DNA of 64,000 bases, taken from Sphingomonas bisphenolicum. GTDB lineage: Bacteria; Pseudomonadota; Alphaproteobacteria; Sphingomonadales; Sphingomonadaceae. This document shows positions 28,737 to 36,432 of this stretch, one piece after another. The position numbers and the translations under genes were made by a program. How positions within the stretch are numbered: the first letter of the stretch is position 1; the number at the start of each line of letters is the position of its first letter. Below the pieces are notes generated by a model. It saw nothing but the letters and a program-made list of their open reading frames with translations. It did not search any database and had not been told where the DNA came from. The stretch spans positions 1 through 64,000 of the forward strand of contig NZ_AP018818.1 of assembly GCF_024349785.1 (NCBI RefSeq). The letters are read 5' to 3'.

Positions 28737-30149
28737 TCAATCTTTCGCTGCTTCCGTGACGACCCAGTGCATCATCTTGTGCACGGGCCATCCCCCATCG
28801 TGCGGCAGGCCGCCGAATTTTCCGGTGTTGATGTTGCCGAGGCCGACGATGCGCTGGGCGCCCGCCGAGGAAAGCCCGTCGCGCACCTCGGCAATGCGGG
28901 AGGGGGGATAGACGCCGACCGACTGGGTCGCGACGGTGACATGCTGTATCGCATCGGCCAGCCGGTCCACTGCGACGACATTGACGAGCTTGCCACCCGG
29001 ATTGAACGACACGGGCTCGCTGGAGCGGATGACCATGCCTTTGCCGTCGGGACGTCCGAACAGGCGGTAGATGGGTTCCAGATTGCCCAGCATGTCCAGT
29101 TCGTCGATCAGCATGGCGGGTGGCAGCGGGCCATCGGGACCAGTACCATAGCGGATGTCTTGGCCCATCGCCTCCACCAGCGCTTCGCAATAGCGGTCGA
29201 CCTCTTCGTCCGATCCCTCGACGAACTGGAAGCGGGCGCAACTGCACGCATCCTGGTTGAAGGCGATGATGTCGGCTGCGCTCCTCTCGGCGATGGTCGC
29301 GAGGGGCACGCCGTCGAACGCTTCGCGACCGATCAGCGAGATGGACACCTTAGGATCGAAGGACATGATCTCGAAGCCCGGTGCGGCATATTGCATGGCA
29401 TGGCGTACCGCCGCCTCGCCGCCCCAGACCGCGAGCTTGTCGAAATATTGCGAGCGCAGGATGTGATTTTCGATGCTGACATCGCCGCCGCGCCAATAGG
29501 CGGCGGAGAAGGAGCGCGTCACAGGATGGTTGGGGCCGACATCCGCCATCGTCCGTAGCAGGGCGGTCGCCGTGAACATGTCGTTGGACGGCATCTTCAG
29601 CAGGTGGACGCCCTTGCTGATCGCCCCTCGCACGATCGTGACCGGCGGCACGATCGGGGCGTTGCCGGCCAGAACATGCACCATCCGCGGCGGGAAGGCG
29701 CGGATGTCGAAGGCCGTGCCCTGAATATCGCGTCGCGCCCAGCCATCCAGCACGTCGAGCGATCCCAGCGACTGTTCGGCTTCCGCCTCGACCGCGTCGC
29801 GGGTGAAGAACCAGGCGATGTCGCGATAGCAATTCTCCAGGATGCGGGCGCCCAGACTGTTGCAGCGCAGATTATAGGCCGCGGCTTCCTGGAGATGGAT
29901 GTTCCGGTCGAAATCGAGCGCCTTGCCGACTTCGACGAGAAAATCCACGATCTCCGCAAGCGGCGTGTCGAAGGCGGGACCGGGCTGGCTTCGCGGCCAG
30001 ATCAGGGAGTCCAGATCGATCGACGGGGTCATGACCGTCGAGCCGCTGGCCCGCGAACGATGCTCCACGGCGGCGTCGAGTTGGACCACGCCCTTGATCA
30101 CATGGGGAACGAGCAACCGGTCATTATCGGGGATGATTTCATGCAGCAT
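28737..30149 (-). CDS. LuxC-like acyl-CoA/acyl-protein reductase (module 2)
   Basis: 470-aa LuxC-type reductase, paralogous to the one at 24476-25933: VHVLAGNAPIVPPVTIVRGA, KMPSNDMFTATALLRTM, AYWRGGD and DPKVSISLIGREAF all have counterparts. The presumed catalytic Cys is C302 in FNQDACSCAR, with a second Cys two residues on that module 1 lacks. GGGAGACAGAC precedes the ATG at 30149. It follows the LuxE-like gene after 16 bases and precedes the aldo/keto reductase. Substrate specificity presumably differs from module 1, but this cannot be read from sequence. Confidence 0.87.
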   Translation of the reverse strand: MLHEIIPDNDRLLVPHVIKGVVQLDAAVEHRSRASGSTVMTPSIDLDSLIWPRSQPGPAFDTPLAEIVDFLVEVGKALDFDRNIHLQEAAAYNLRCNSLGARILENCYRDIAWFFTRDAVEAEAEQSLGSLDVLDGWARRDIQGTAFDIRAFPPRMVHVLAGNAPIVPPVTIVRGAISKGVHLLKMPSNDMFTATALLRTMADVGPNHPVTRSFSAAYWRGGDVSIENHILRSQYFDKLAVWGGEAAVRHAMQYAAPGFEIMSFDPKVSISLIGREAFDGVPLATIAERSAADIIAFNQDACSCARFQFVEGSDEEVDRYCEALVEAMGQDIRYGTGPDGPLPPAMLIDELDMLGNLEPIYRLFGRPDGKGMVIRSSEPVSFNPGGKLVNVVAVDRLADAIQHVTVATQSVGVYPPSRIAEVRDGLSSAGAQRIVGLGNINTGKFGGLPHDGGWPVHKMMHWVVTEAAKD

Positions 30150-30165
30150 GTCTGTCTCCCGTCGT

Positions 30166-31542
30166 TCAGGCCGCGACCGGCTGAGGTGCGGTGATCGATC
30201 CGCGCACATAGGAATCGATCGACCCGGCGCAGCTCAGCTTGTCCTCGCCCTCCTCCAGATCGGCGTAGCGGGCGATCGCATGGACGACCGGCGTCTTCAC
30301 GCCTTCCAGGCCGGAGCCGAACTCCACCTGCACCTTGTCGCCGGAAATGATGCCGCCCCAGCGGCCGTCGGCCAATATGTCGAAAAATGCCATGCGGCCT
30401 TCGACCCGACCGATATCCCTGGTCGTGCCCAGCAGCGTTTCGCCCGGCTTGTCGAGGATGAGGGGAATGATCCATGGCGGCACCGCATAGGATTCGGTCG
30501 GCTGGATCTTGGCGCAGAAGCCGCTCATTTCGACCATGGCATAGGAACTGGTGATGCGGTCCGGCGTGACGCCGAAAAAGCCCATAATCTGTTCCTTATA
30601 GTCGGCCGGCACAGCCGCCCCCTTGGTGCCGCCGCCAAAGCTCATCAGCGTGTCGGGATGGAAATCGCCGTCCTTGATCCCGCGCGCGCGCAGGGCCTGC
30701 ACGATCTGCCAGGCGACGCCATACATGACGCCGATATAGAGCGGGCGATCCCGGCGGCTGACGAGCAGGTCCATCCAGGCGTCGAACTCGCCGGCCCGCG
30801 TCTGCTGGCGCGCCTCGACCTCCGCCTCATAGGCGGCGACCTCGCCGGGACCGACCTTGCCCGCCGCCAGCAGACGGCGTAGCTGCGCGGGGCGCATGGC
30901 GTCGAAGGCGCGCATCGGATAGTCGCTCAGGCGATGAAATTCGCCCGGCGCAGCCCAGCGCGGGAAATGGACGTTGCAGAAGTCGATCATCTTGTGGGTG
31001 CCGCGCGGCGGCATCATGGTGAAGACCGAGCGGCCATGATCGGGGACATAGGCCGGTGTCGACAGGTCGGCGGCCGCCAGACAGGCGGCGAGCGACAGGT
31101 CGCGGTCCTGCGTCGACTGGTTGAGGAAGGAGGATTTGCCCGAGGTCCCGCTCGACGCGAAGACATGGTGGCCCGCCGCCCTAGCGCGGTCCAGCCATTC
31201 GTCGATGTCGCGCACATCCGCAACGTCGATATTGTCGGTGGCATGGCTGCTCAGCGTGCCGAGCCACATGTTCATATGCTTCCACTGACCATTGTCGACG
31301 AAGGCCTCGGGATAGCTTTTATAATTGGTGTGGGCGAACAGGAGCGGGACGAGGTCGGTCAGGCTGTCGATGCTGTCGATACCGGCTTCTTTCGCCCGCT
31401 TGTCGAGAACCCTGATCTGCTGGCGGCGCTCCACGAAGCGCTCGCGCGCCGCTTCCAGTTGCAGTTCGGCCAGATCGTCCGGGGCATTACGGAAAGGATC
31501 GGGCGACCGGGCAAGGGCGATCAATTCGTCAACGGCGCTCAT
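30166..31542 (-). CDS. LuxE-like acyl-protein synthetase / AMP-forming acid activase (module 2)
   Basis: 458-aa adenylate-forming enzyme, paralogue of the module 1 protein. The loop is SSGTSGKSSF (130-139), FGGGTKGAAVPADYK matches TGGGKKGKELPDDWR of the paralogue, and SSYAMVEM matches the A5-like element. Unlike module 1 it lacks the C-terminal CACG pair. GAGAGGAG precedes the ATG. First gene of a minus-strand operon with the LuxC-like and aldo/keto reductase genes, divergent from the SnoaL/LEH-like gene at 31761 across 218 bases. Confidence 0.83.
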   Translation of the reverse strand: MSAVDELIALARSPDPFRNAPDDLAELQLEAARERFVERRQQIRVLDKRAKEAGIDSIDSLTDLVPLLFAHTNYKSYPEAFVDNGQWKHMNMWLGTLSSHATDNIDVADVRDIDEWLDRARAAGHHVFASSGTSGKSSFLNQSTQDRDLSLAACLAAADLSTPAYVPDHGRSVFTMMPPRGTHKMIDFCNVHFPRWAAPGEFHRLSDYPMRAFDAMRPAQLRRLLAAGKVGPGEVAAYEAEVEARQQTRAGEFDAWMDLLVSRRDRPLYIGVMYGVAWQIVQALRARGIKDGDFHPDTLMSFGGGTKGAAVPADYKEQIMGFFGVTPDRITSSYAMVEMSGFCAKIQPTESYAVPPWIIPLILDKPGETLLGTTRDIGRVEGRMAFFDILADGRWGGIISGDKVQVEFGSGLEGVKTPVVHAIARYADLEEGEDKLSCAGSIDSYVRGSITAPQPVAA

Positions 31543-31760
31543 CAGTGAAAACTCCTCTCAGCTTTGCCGGTGAGTATAGGCGACGCCCGATATTTGGCCG
31601 CTCGATTCACTGTTATGGGGAGGACATACTATTCTCAGCATGACCTTTCTGCCCGATGACGTACCGCTCCCCCGTCAAAATCAGGCTGCTATCTTTCGGC
31701 AGGGCAGAAGGCCGACTCCCCGCGCCATGATGCCCGCGCAACACAGGAGCAGGGGGTGAC

Positions 31761-32135
31761 ATGCCCGGTCCACTGGACGAAGCATTGGCGTTTTTTCGGG
31801 AAAGCAGCGGCGCGCGCGAAGATATGCTGTCCGCCATGGAGCGCCGGTTCACGGTGGATACGCGCTGGGAAAATGTCGGCGTGGCGACGACCGTCGGGAT
31901 CGATCAGGCAAGGGCGTTCGTCGAGGGTTTTCTGGGCCGGATTCCTTTCGAACGCTGCGCGGTCGTGGTCCATCATGCGGCGGCCGCGGGCAATGTCGTC
32001 CTGACCGAGCGCAGCGATATTTTTTACGGGCCGGACGGGCAGGAAATATTCTCGCTGCGGCTGATGGGCACGCTGGAAATGGACGGCCCCCATATCGTCG
32101 CCTGGCGCGACTATTTCGACACAAGCGGTTTTTAA
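31761..32135 (+). CDS. SnoaL/limonene-epoxide-hydrolase-like protein
   Basis: Small 124-aa protein of the NTF2/SnoaL cone fold. The ending HIVAWRDYFDTSGF has the Arg-Asp spacing of limonene-1,2-epoxide-hydrolase-type catalytic strands, and TRWENVGVATTVGIDQARAFVEGF fits the N-terminal half, so epoxide opening or a cyclase/isomerase role are both possible. GGAGCAGGGGG precedes the ATG. First gene of an operon with the luciferase-like monooxygenase (11 bases later). Confidence 0.78.
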   Translation: MPGPLDEALAFFRESSGAREDMLSAMERRFTVDTRWENVGVATTVGIDQARAFVEGFLGRIPFERCAVVVHHAAAAGNVVLTERSDIFYGPDGQEIFSLRLMGTLEMDGPHIVAWRDYFDTSGF

Positions 32136-32146
32136 AAGGGGATGCT

Positions 32147-33169
32147 ATGACCGATCGCAAGGCTGTCTGGGCGCAGATCGTCCCGATGCCGGGGGCCAAT
32201 CTGTCGGCGCTGGCGCAGAGCTACGAAGCAGCGGGTGTGGAAGGGGTATGGGCGCCCCAGATGTTCGGCGCGCCCTTCACGACGCTGGCCGCCGTCGCGC
32301 CCGCTACGCAGCGCATCAAGCTGGGGACCGGCATTGCGCTGGCCTTTGTGCGCAGTCCGCTGGAGACAGCGTGCGGCGCCATCGATCTGGACCTCATCAG
32401 CAATGGTCGGGTGGTGCTGGGGCTGGGATCCAGCGCGCAGAGCCAGATCGAGGGATCGTTCGGCAGCGCCTATGGCAAGCCGCTCGCCCATATGCGCGAG
32501 ATCGTGGGCATGATCCGCGCGATCGTGGCGCGCGGGCATACGGGCGAACTCACCGAATTGGCGGGCGACTATCACCGGCTCGACCTTTCGCACTTCCGCC
32601 TGCTGCACAAACCGGTGCGCGGCGACATTCCCATCGTCCTGCCGGCGGTGTTCCAGAAGGCCTGTGCGCAGGCGGCGGAAATTGCCGATGGGCTGCTGGG
32701 CCATCCGCTTTGGAACGATGCCTGGATCGAGCGGGAAGTGGCCGCACATGTGAAGGCTGGGCTGGATCGGGCCGGGCGTGCGCGCAAGGATTTCTCGCTC
32801 AACATTTCGATCTTCACCGCGATTTCCGACGACAGGTACGAGGCGATCGAGGATTGCCGGGGGACCGTGGCCTATTATAGCCAGTCACCGCAATATCTGC
32901 GCTATTTCGAGGAAATCGGTTTCGGCCGCGAGGCCTCGGCGATCCAGGCCGCTTTTGCGCAGGGCGACATGGCGGGCATGGCGACGGCTTGCACCGACGA
33001 GATGGTAGAGAGCATCGCCGTGGTCGGTACGGCGGACGAGGTGCGGGGGCGGGTCGCGCGGCGCGCCGCCCTGGCCGATGCGATCACGCCGGTCATTCCG
33101 CATTATGGCCTGTCGCCCGAAAAGAGCGCGATCTACACGCAGCGCATTGCGGAGACATTCTATGGCTGA
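32147..33169 (+). CDS. LLM class flavin-dependent oxidoreductase (luciferase-like)
   Basis: 340-aa TIM-barrel enzyme of the bacterial-luciferase-like superfamily (same fold as LuxA/LuxB), using FMNH2 or F420H2. GVWAPQMFGAPFTTLAAVAPATQRIKLGTGIAL, the RSPLETA and NGRVVLGLGSSAQ segments are standard for the family. Could be a Baeyer-Villiger-type monooxygenase, an aldehyde/amine monooxygenase or an F420 dehydrogenase. Its stop overlaps the methyltransferase start by 8 bases, showing tight coupling. No dedicated flavin reductase is adjacent. Confidence 0.88.
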   Translation: MTDRKAVWAQIVPMPGANLSALAQSYEAAGVEGVWAPQMFGAPFTTLAAVAPATQRIKLGTGIALAFVRSPLETACGAIDLDLISNGRVVLGLGSSAQSQIEGSFGSAYGKPLAHMREIVGMIRAIVARGHTGELTELAGDYHRLDLSHFRLLHKPVRGDIPIVLPAVFQKACAQAAEIADGLLGHPLWNDAWIEREVAAHVKAGLDRAGRARKDFSLNISIFTAISDDRYEAIEDCRGTVAYYSQSPQYLRYFEEIGFGREASAIQAAFAQGDMAGMATACTDEMVESIAVVGTADEVRGRVARRAALADAITPVIPHYGLSPEKSAIYTQRIAETFYG

Positions 33170-34214
33170 TCCCACTGCTGTCGCGGCCATGGCGGGGGAC
33201 GGACTCTACAACCGGCATTCGGGCCTGCAACAGGCCAATCTGCAATCCGCGCTCCCGCTGCTGGAGGATGCGGCGCAGGCCGTCGGCGACGGTTCGGCTG
33301 GTCCTGTCACTATCGTCGACTATGGCGCGTCGCAGGGGCTCAATTCGATGGCACCGATGGCGACGGCCATCGATCTGGTGCGCGCGCATGACGCGCGGCG
33401 GCCGGTGCAGGTCGTGCATACGGACTTGCCCTCCAACGACTTCACGTCGCTATTCGGCCTGCTGGACCGGGACCCGGCCAGCTATCTGAACGGCCGGCAG
33501 GGCGTCTTTCCGTCCGCCATCGGCCGGTCCTATTTCGATACGATATTGCCACCCGCCAGCGTGGATCTCGGCTGGTCCTCCAACGCGCTGCACTGGATGA
33601 GCCGCAACCCGGTCGACGTCGCCGATCATGGCTGGGCGATCTTCAGCCGATCCGCGGAGGCGCGGGCCGCCGTCGAGGCGGTGCTGGCGGATGACTGGCT
33701 GGCCTTCCTGAAGGCGCGCGCCGTCGAATTGCGGCCGGGAGGGCGCCTGATCTGCCAGTTCATGGGCCGGGGCGCCGACAGCCACGGATTCGAATGGATG
33801 GCCGGAAACTTCTGGCAATCGATCGTCGCCATGGAAGGCGAAGGACTGTTCAGCGCCGACGAGACGCTGAGGATGACGGCGCCCTCGGCGGGGCGTTCGA
33901 TCGATCAGATACGCGCGCCTTTCGATGCCGGGCTGGTGCCAGAGCTGGAACTGGAGCATCTCGCAGCGATCCCATCCCCCGACCCCTATTGGGACGCCTA
34001 TCAGCGGAGCGGCGACGCGGCCGAACTGGGGCGACAATGGGCGACCATGATGGGCGCGGCCAACGGCCCTAACTTCCTGGCACGGGTCGATGCATCTCGT
34101 GATCGGGACGCCTTGCTGGCCAGTCTGGTCCAACGGGTCGCGGACCGGGTCGAGGCCGATCCGCAGCGCAGCCGTGCCTTCATCCTGATCCTGTCGATCC
34201 GGAAGGCGGTTTGA
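33162..34214 (+). CDS. SABATH-type SAM-dependent carboxyl methyltransferase
   Basis: 350-aa methyltransferase resembling the SABATH family (plant salicylate/jasmonate/farnesoate carboxyl methyltransferases). Landmarks in order: GLYNRHSGLQQANLQ (14-28, the YxxNSxxQ-like SAM/substrate motif), IVDYGASQGLNSM (51-63), HTDLPSNDFTSLF (86-98, counterpart of NDLPxNDFN) and GWSSNALHWMSRNP (137-150, counterpart of SSxxLxWLSxxP). It would convert a carboxylic acid into its methyl ester. Overlaps the monooxygenase gene by 8 bases. The acceptor is unknown; a terpenoid-like acid is a guess from context. Confidence 0.85.
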   Translation: MADPTAVAAMAGDGLYNRHSGLQQANLQSALPLLEDAAQAVGDGSAGPVTIVDYGASQGLNSMAPMATAIDLVRAHDARRPVQVVHTDLPSNDFTSLFGLLDRDPASYLNGRQGVFPSAIGRSYFDTILPPASVDLGWSSNALHWMSRNPVDVADHGWAIFSRSAEARAAVEAVLADDWLAFLKARAVELRPGGRLICQFMGRGADSHGFEWMAGNFWQSIVAMEGEGLFSADETLRMTAPSAGRSIDQIRAPFDAGLVPELELEHLAAIPSPDPYWDAYQRSGDAAELGRQWATMMGAANGPNFLARVDASRDRDALLASLVQRVADRVEADPQRSRAFILILSIRKAV

Positions 34215-34285
34215 GGCGCGACGGGCGCCGATCAAAGCGGCGGGATCGCCCCCCCGTCAATGAACCATAAGTGAGAGGACGCTGC

Positions 34286-35092
34286 ATGACCCGACTGGCC
34301 GACAAAATCTGCATCATCACCGGCAGCGGGAGCGGCATCGGACGCGCCAGCGCGCTGATGTTCGCGCGGGAAGGAGCGACGGTGATCGTTGCGGACATCC
34401 GCGCCGAAGCTGCCGAGACGACCGCACAGGCCGTTGTCGAGGCCGGCGGATCGGCGCGCGCGATCACCGTCGATGTCGGCGAACAGTCCGATCTGGAGAA
34501 GATGGTCAGCCAGACGATCGCCGACTTCGGTCGCATCGACGTACTCTTCAACAACGCCCTGTACGTCAACCAGCACCACGCCCTGCGCGACATGGATTTC
34601 CTGGCCTTCGACCCCGACATCTTCCTCGCCAATCTGAGGGTGAATGTATTGGGCGCGGTTCTGGCGAGCAAGCTTGCCATCCCGCATATGCTGGAGCGCG
34701 GCACGGGGTCGATCATCTCCACCTCGTCCGGCAGCTCCATGGGCGGGGATATCACCGCCTACAGCTATGGATCGTCCAAGGCCGCGCTCAACTGGTTCGT
34801 GCAGGCGATCGCCGCCACCTATGGCAAGCGGGGCATCCGCAGCAATGCGATCCTGCCCGGTCCGACGCAGACGCCGGCCAAGTTGCAATGGTCGACGCCC
34901 GAGATGGACCGGCTGTTTCTGGAGGTGCTCAACACTCCCTTCATCGGCGAGCCGGAAGACATTGCCGCCATGGCGCTGTTTCTGGCGTCCGACGAGTCCC
35001 GCTACGTCAACGGCATGTTGTATCCCGTCGATGGCGGTCAGAGCTGCACCGTGCCGTTCATCGGCGTGACGCGGGCACTGTCTGCTGGATGA
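34286..35092 (+). CDS. SDR family oxidoreductase
   Basis: 268-aa short-chain dehydrogenase/reductase. TGSGSGIGRA cofactor motif near residue 12-20, NNALYVNQH in place of NNAG, SSGSSMG for the catalytic Ser and YGSSKAAL for Tyr/Lys; C-terminal VNGMLYPVDGGQS. The ATG at 34286 follows GAGAGGA by a few bases; the in-frame GTG at 34271 is not needed. Same strand as the methyltransferase, 71 bases on. Confidence 0.92.
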   Translation: MTRLADKICIITGSGSGIGRASALMFAREGATVIVADIRAEAAETTAQAVVEAGGSARAITVDVGEQSDLEKMVSQTIADFGRIDVLFNNALYVNQHHALRDMDFLAFDPDIFLANLRVNVLGAVLASKLAIPHMLERGTGSIISTSSGSSMGGDITAYSYGSSKAALNWFVQAIAATYGKRGIRSNAILPGPTQTPAKLQWSTPEMDRLFLEVLNTPFIGEPEDIAAMALFLASDESRYVNGMLYPVDGGQSCTVPFIGVTRALSAG

Positions 35093-35131
35093 GTGGCAAA
35101 ATCAGGCAAGATAGCACAGGAAGAGGAGAGA

Positions 35132-35572
35132 ATGATGAGCGTCGAACTGGAACGGAAGGTGCGGGAATTTTGCGATGCCTGGGGCGACGGCAGCGACGCC
35201 AGCAGACCGGACGTCGAAAAGATTCTGTCGATGATGGCGGAGGAGGCCGAATGGCAGCTCTGGGTTCCCGGCGGTCCCGTCGTGAAGGGCAAGACGGCGT
35301 TGCGCGAAGAGATCGAGCGACAAATGGCCTTCGCCACCAACAACAAATGCAATGAGGTGAATATTCTCTCCAACGACCGGATGGTGATGCAGGAGCGGTC
35401 GGATACCGCCATCATCATGGGACGGCCCTGTCCGCACCAGATGGTCGCCATCTACGAGTTCGACGATGACGGGCTGATTGCGCGCTGGCGCGAATATCTC
35501 GATATGGCCGACCTCACGCGCAAGATGGGCATAGACGAGGCCGCCGCCGGCGGGACGCAAGTGCCGGCCTGA
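35132..35572 (+). CDS. SnoaL/limonene-epoxide-hydrolase-like protein
   Basis: About 146-aa NTF2-like protein with the C-terminal GLIARWREYLDMADL, again reminiscent of limonene-epoxide-hydrolase catalytic strands. Two ATGs, 35132 and 35135, follow AGGAAGAGGAGAG; either may be used. It lies 39 bases after the SDR and closes this plus-strand operon. Different in sequence from the homologue at 31761, so not a recent duplicate. Confidence 0.78.
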   Translation: MMSVELERKVREFCDAWGDGSDASRPDVEKILSMMAEEAEWQLWVPGGPVVKGKTALREEIERQMAFATNNKCNEVNILSNDRMVMQERSDTAIIMGRPCPHQMVAIYEFDDDGLIARWREYLDMADLTRKMGIDEAAAGGTQVPA

Positions 35573-35583
35573 TTGCCTCAGGC
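35567..35583. terminator. Hairpin containing two convergent stop codons
   Basis: GCCTGA (35567-35572) and TCAGGC (35578-35583) pair around a TTGCC loop. Each arm is the Ala-stop end (GCC TGA) of one of the two convergent genes. Short for a terminator, but the same arrangement recurs at 27655 and 40765. Confidence 0.4.
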
Positions 35584-35835
35584 GCGGAACAGGGCGATCA
35601 GGATCAGGCAGGTCAGGATCGCCCAGCTCTGAAACCCCCAGAGCAGCCAGCGCGGCGCGTGCCGCAACTCCATGAACTCGCGCCCGACGAGCAGTACCTT
35701 CGAGAAGGCGATGACGAGGATGGCGGAGCGCAGCAGAAAGGCATTGCCTAACGCCATCGTCTCGAACGACAGAAAGGTCGCGGCGATCAGCATCGCCCAG
35801 ACCCATGTGATGCGGCTACGCCAGATCATGGCCAT
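35578..35835 (-). CDS. Cytochrome c oxidase subunit IV-like (NorF-like) small membrane protein
   Basis: 85-aa protein with three hydrophobic helices (WVWAMLIAATFLSF, LLRSAILVIAFSKVLLVG, GFQSWAILTCLILIALF) and the conserved-looking REFMELRHAP loop of prokaryotic COX4/NorF-like subunits. AGGAAA precedes the ATG at 35835. Last gene of a three-gene minus-strand operon with the NorE-like gene 12 bases upstream. No catalytic oxidase or NO reductase subunit is nearby. Confidence 0.75.
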   Translation of the reverse strand: MAMIWRSRITWVWAMLIAATFLSFETMALGNAFLLRSAILVIAFSKVLLVGREFMELRHAPRWLLWGFQSWAILTCLILIALFRA

Positions 35836-35847
35836 GAAACAGCTTTC

Positions 35848-36432
35848 CTAGAGCAGGTAGAGGAGGGCGAAGAGGATGATCCAGAGCAGGTCCACCAGAT
35901 GCCAGAAGGCGCCGCTCCCCTCGATCAGGGCGACGCCACCCTGCATCCGGCCGGACCGGTCGAAGCGTGACAGGGTGAAGCACAACACGCCCAAGCCGAT
36001 CAGCACATGCACCAGATGGATGCCCGTAAACATATAATAATAGATCGAAAAACTGTTGCTGTTGAGCGTGAAGCCCTGCGCGATCTTGGCCGAATATTCG
36101 AACGCCTTGACGACCACGAAGCCGCTGCCGAGCAGGATCGCCCCCAGCAGCAACCGGCGCGCCCTGTCGTCGCCCCGGCGGACCGCCGCAACGGCCTGCG
36201 CGACGAAGCAGCTGCTGGTCAGCAGCAGCAGCGTGTTGAGCAGGCCCAGGCGCCGGTCGAGCAGCGCCTGCGCACTTTCGAACAGCGCCAGTTCCTGCTG
36301 CCGGGCGAGCGCATAGGTGACGAAGAAGACGGCAAAGACGATGAGATCGCCGCCAATGAACACCCATACGCCTTCCTCGCCCGGCACATGGCCGCGCGGA
36401 GGCGAAGCGGCGGCTTGCGACGCCGCCATCAT
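35848..36432 (-). CDS. Cytochrome c oxidase subunit III / NorE-like protein
   Basis: 194-aa, five-helix inner-membrane protein of the heme-copper oxidase subunit III/NorE family: GEEGVWVFIGGDLIVFAVFFVTYA, KAFEYSAKI, and GIHLVHVLIGLG (the HxxHV motif) and EGSGAFWHLVDLLWIILFALLYLL at the C-terminus. The ATG at 36432 overlaps the stop of the preceding gene (ATGATG/TGA). The frame is open far upstream, to 37266, but only this part matches the family. Role without subunit I is unclear. Confidence 0.85.
   Translation of the reverse strand: MMAASQAAASPPRGHVPGEEGVWVFIGGDLIVFAVFFVTYALARQQELALFESAQALLDRRLGLLNTLLLLTSSCFVAQAVAAVRRGDDRARRLLLGAILLGSGFVVVKAFEYSAKIAQGFTLNSNSFSIYYYMFTGIHLVHVLIGLGVLCFTLSRFDRSGRMQGGVALIEGSGAFWHLVDLLWIILFALLYLL

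Noticed and set aside
28729..29247. N-terminal extension of the aldo/keto reductase
   Set aside because: The frame is open back into the LuxC-like gene, but homology to aldo/keto reductases begins at the ATG at 28728 and the added part is Arg-rich shadow sequence.
23052..33169. A bioluminescence (lux) operon
   Set aside because: No LuxD thioesterase, only one luciferase-like protein rather than a LuxA/LuxB pair, and two LuxEC-like pairs in opposite directions. The set looks metabolic.
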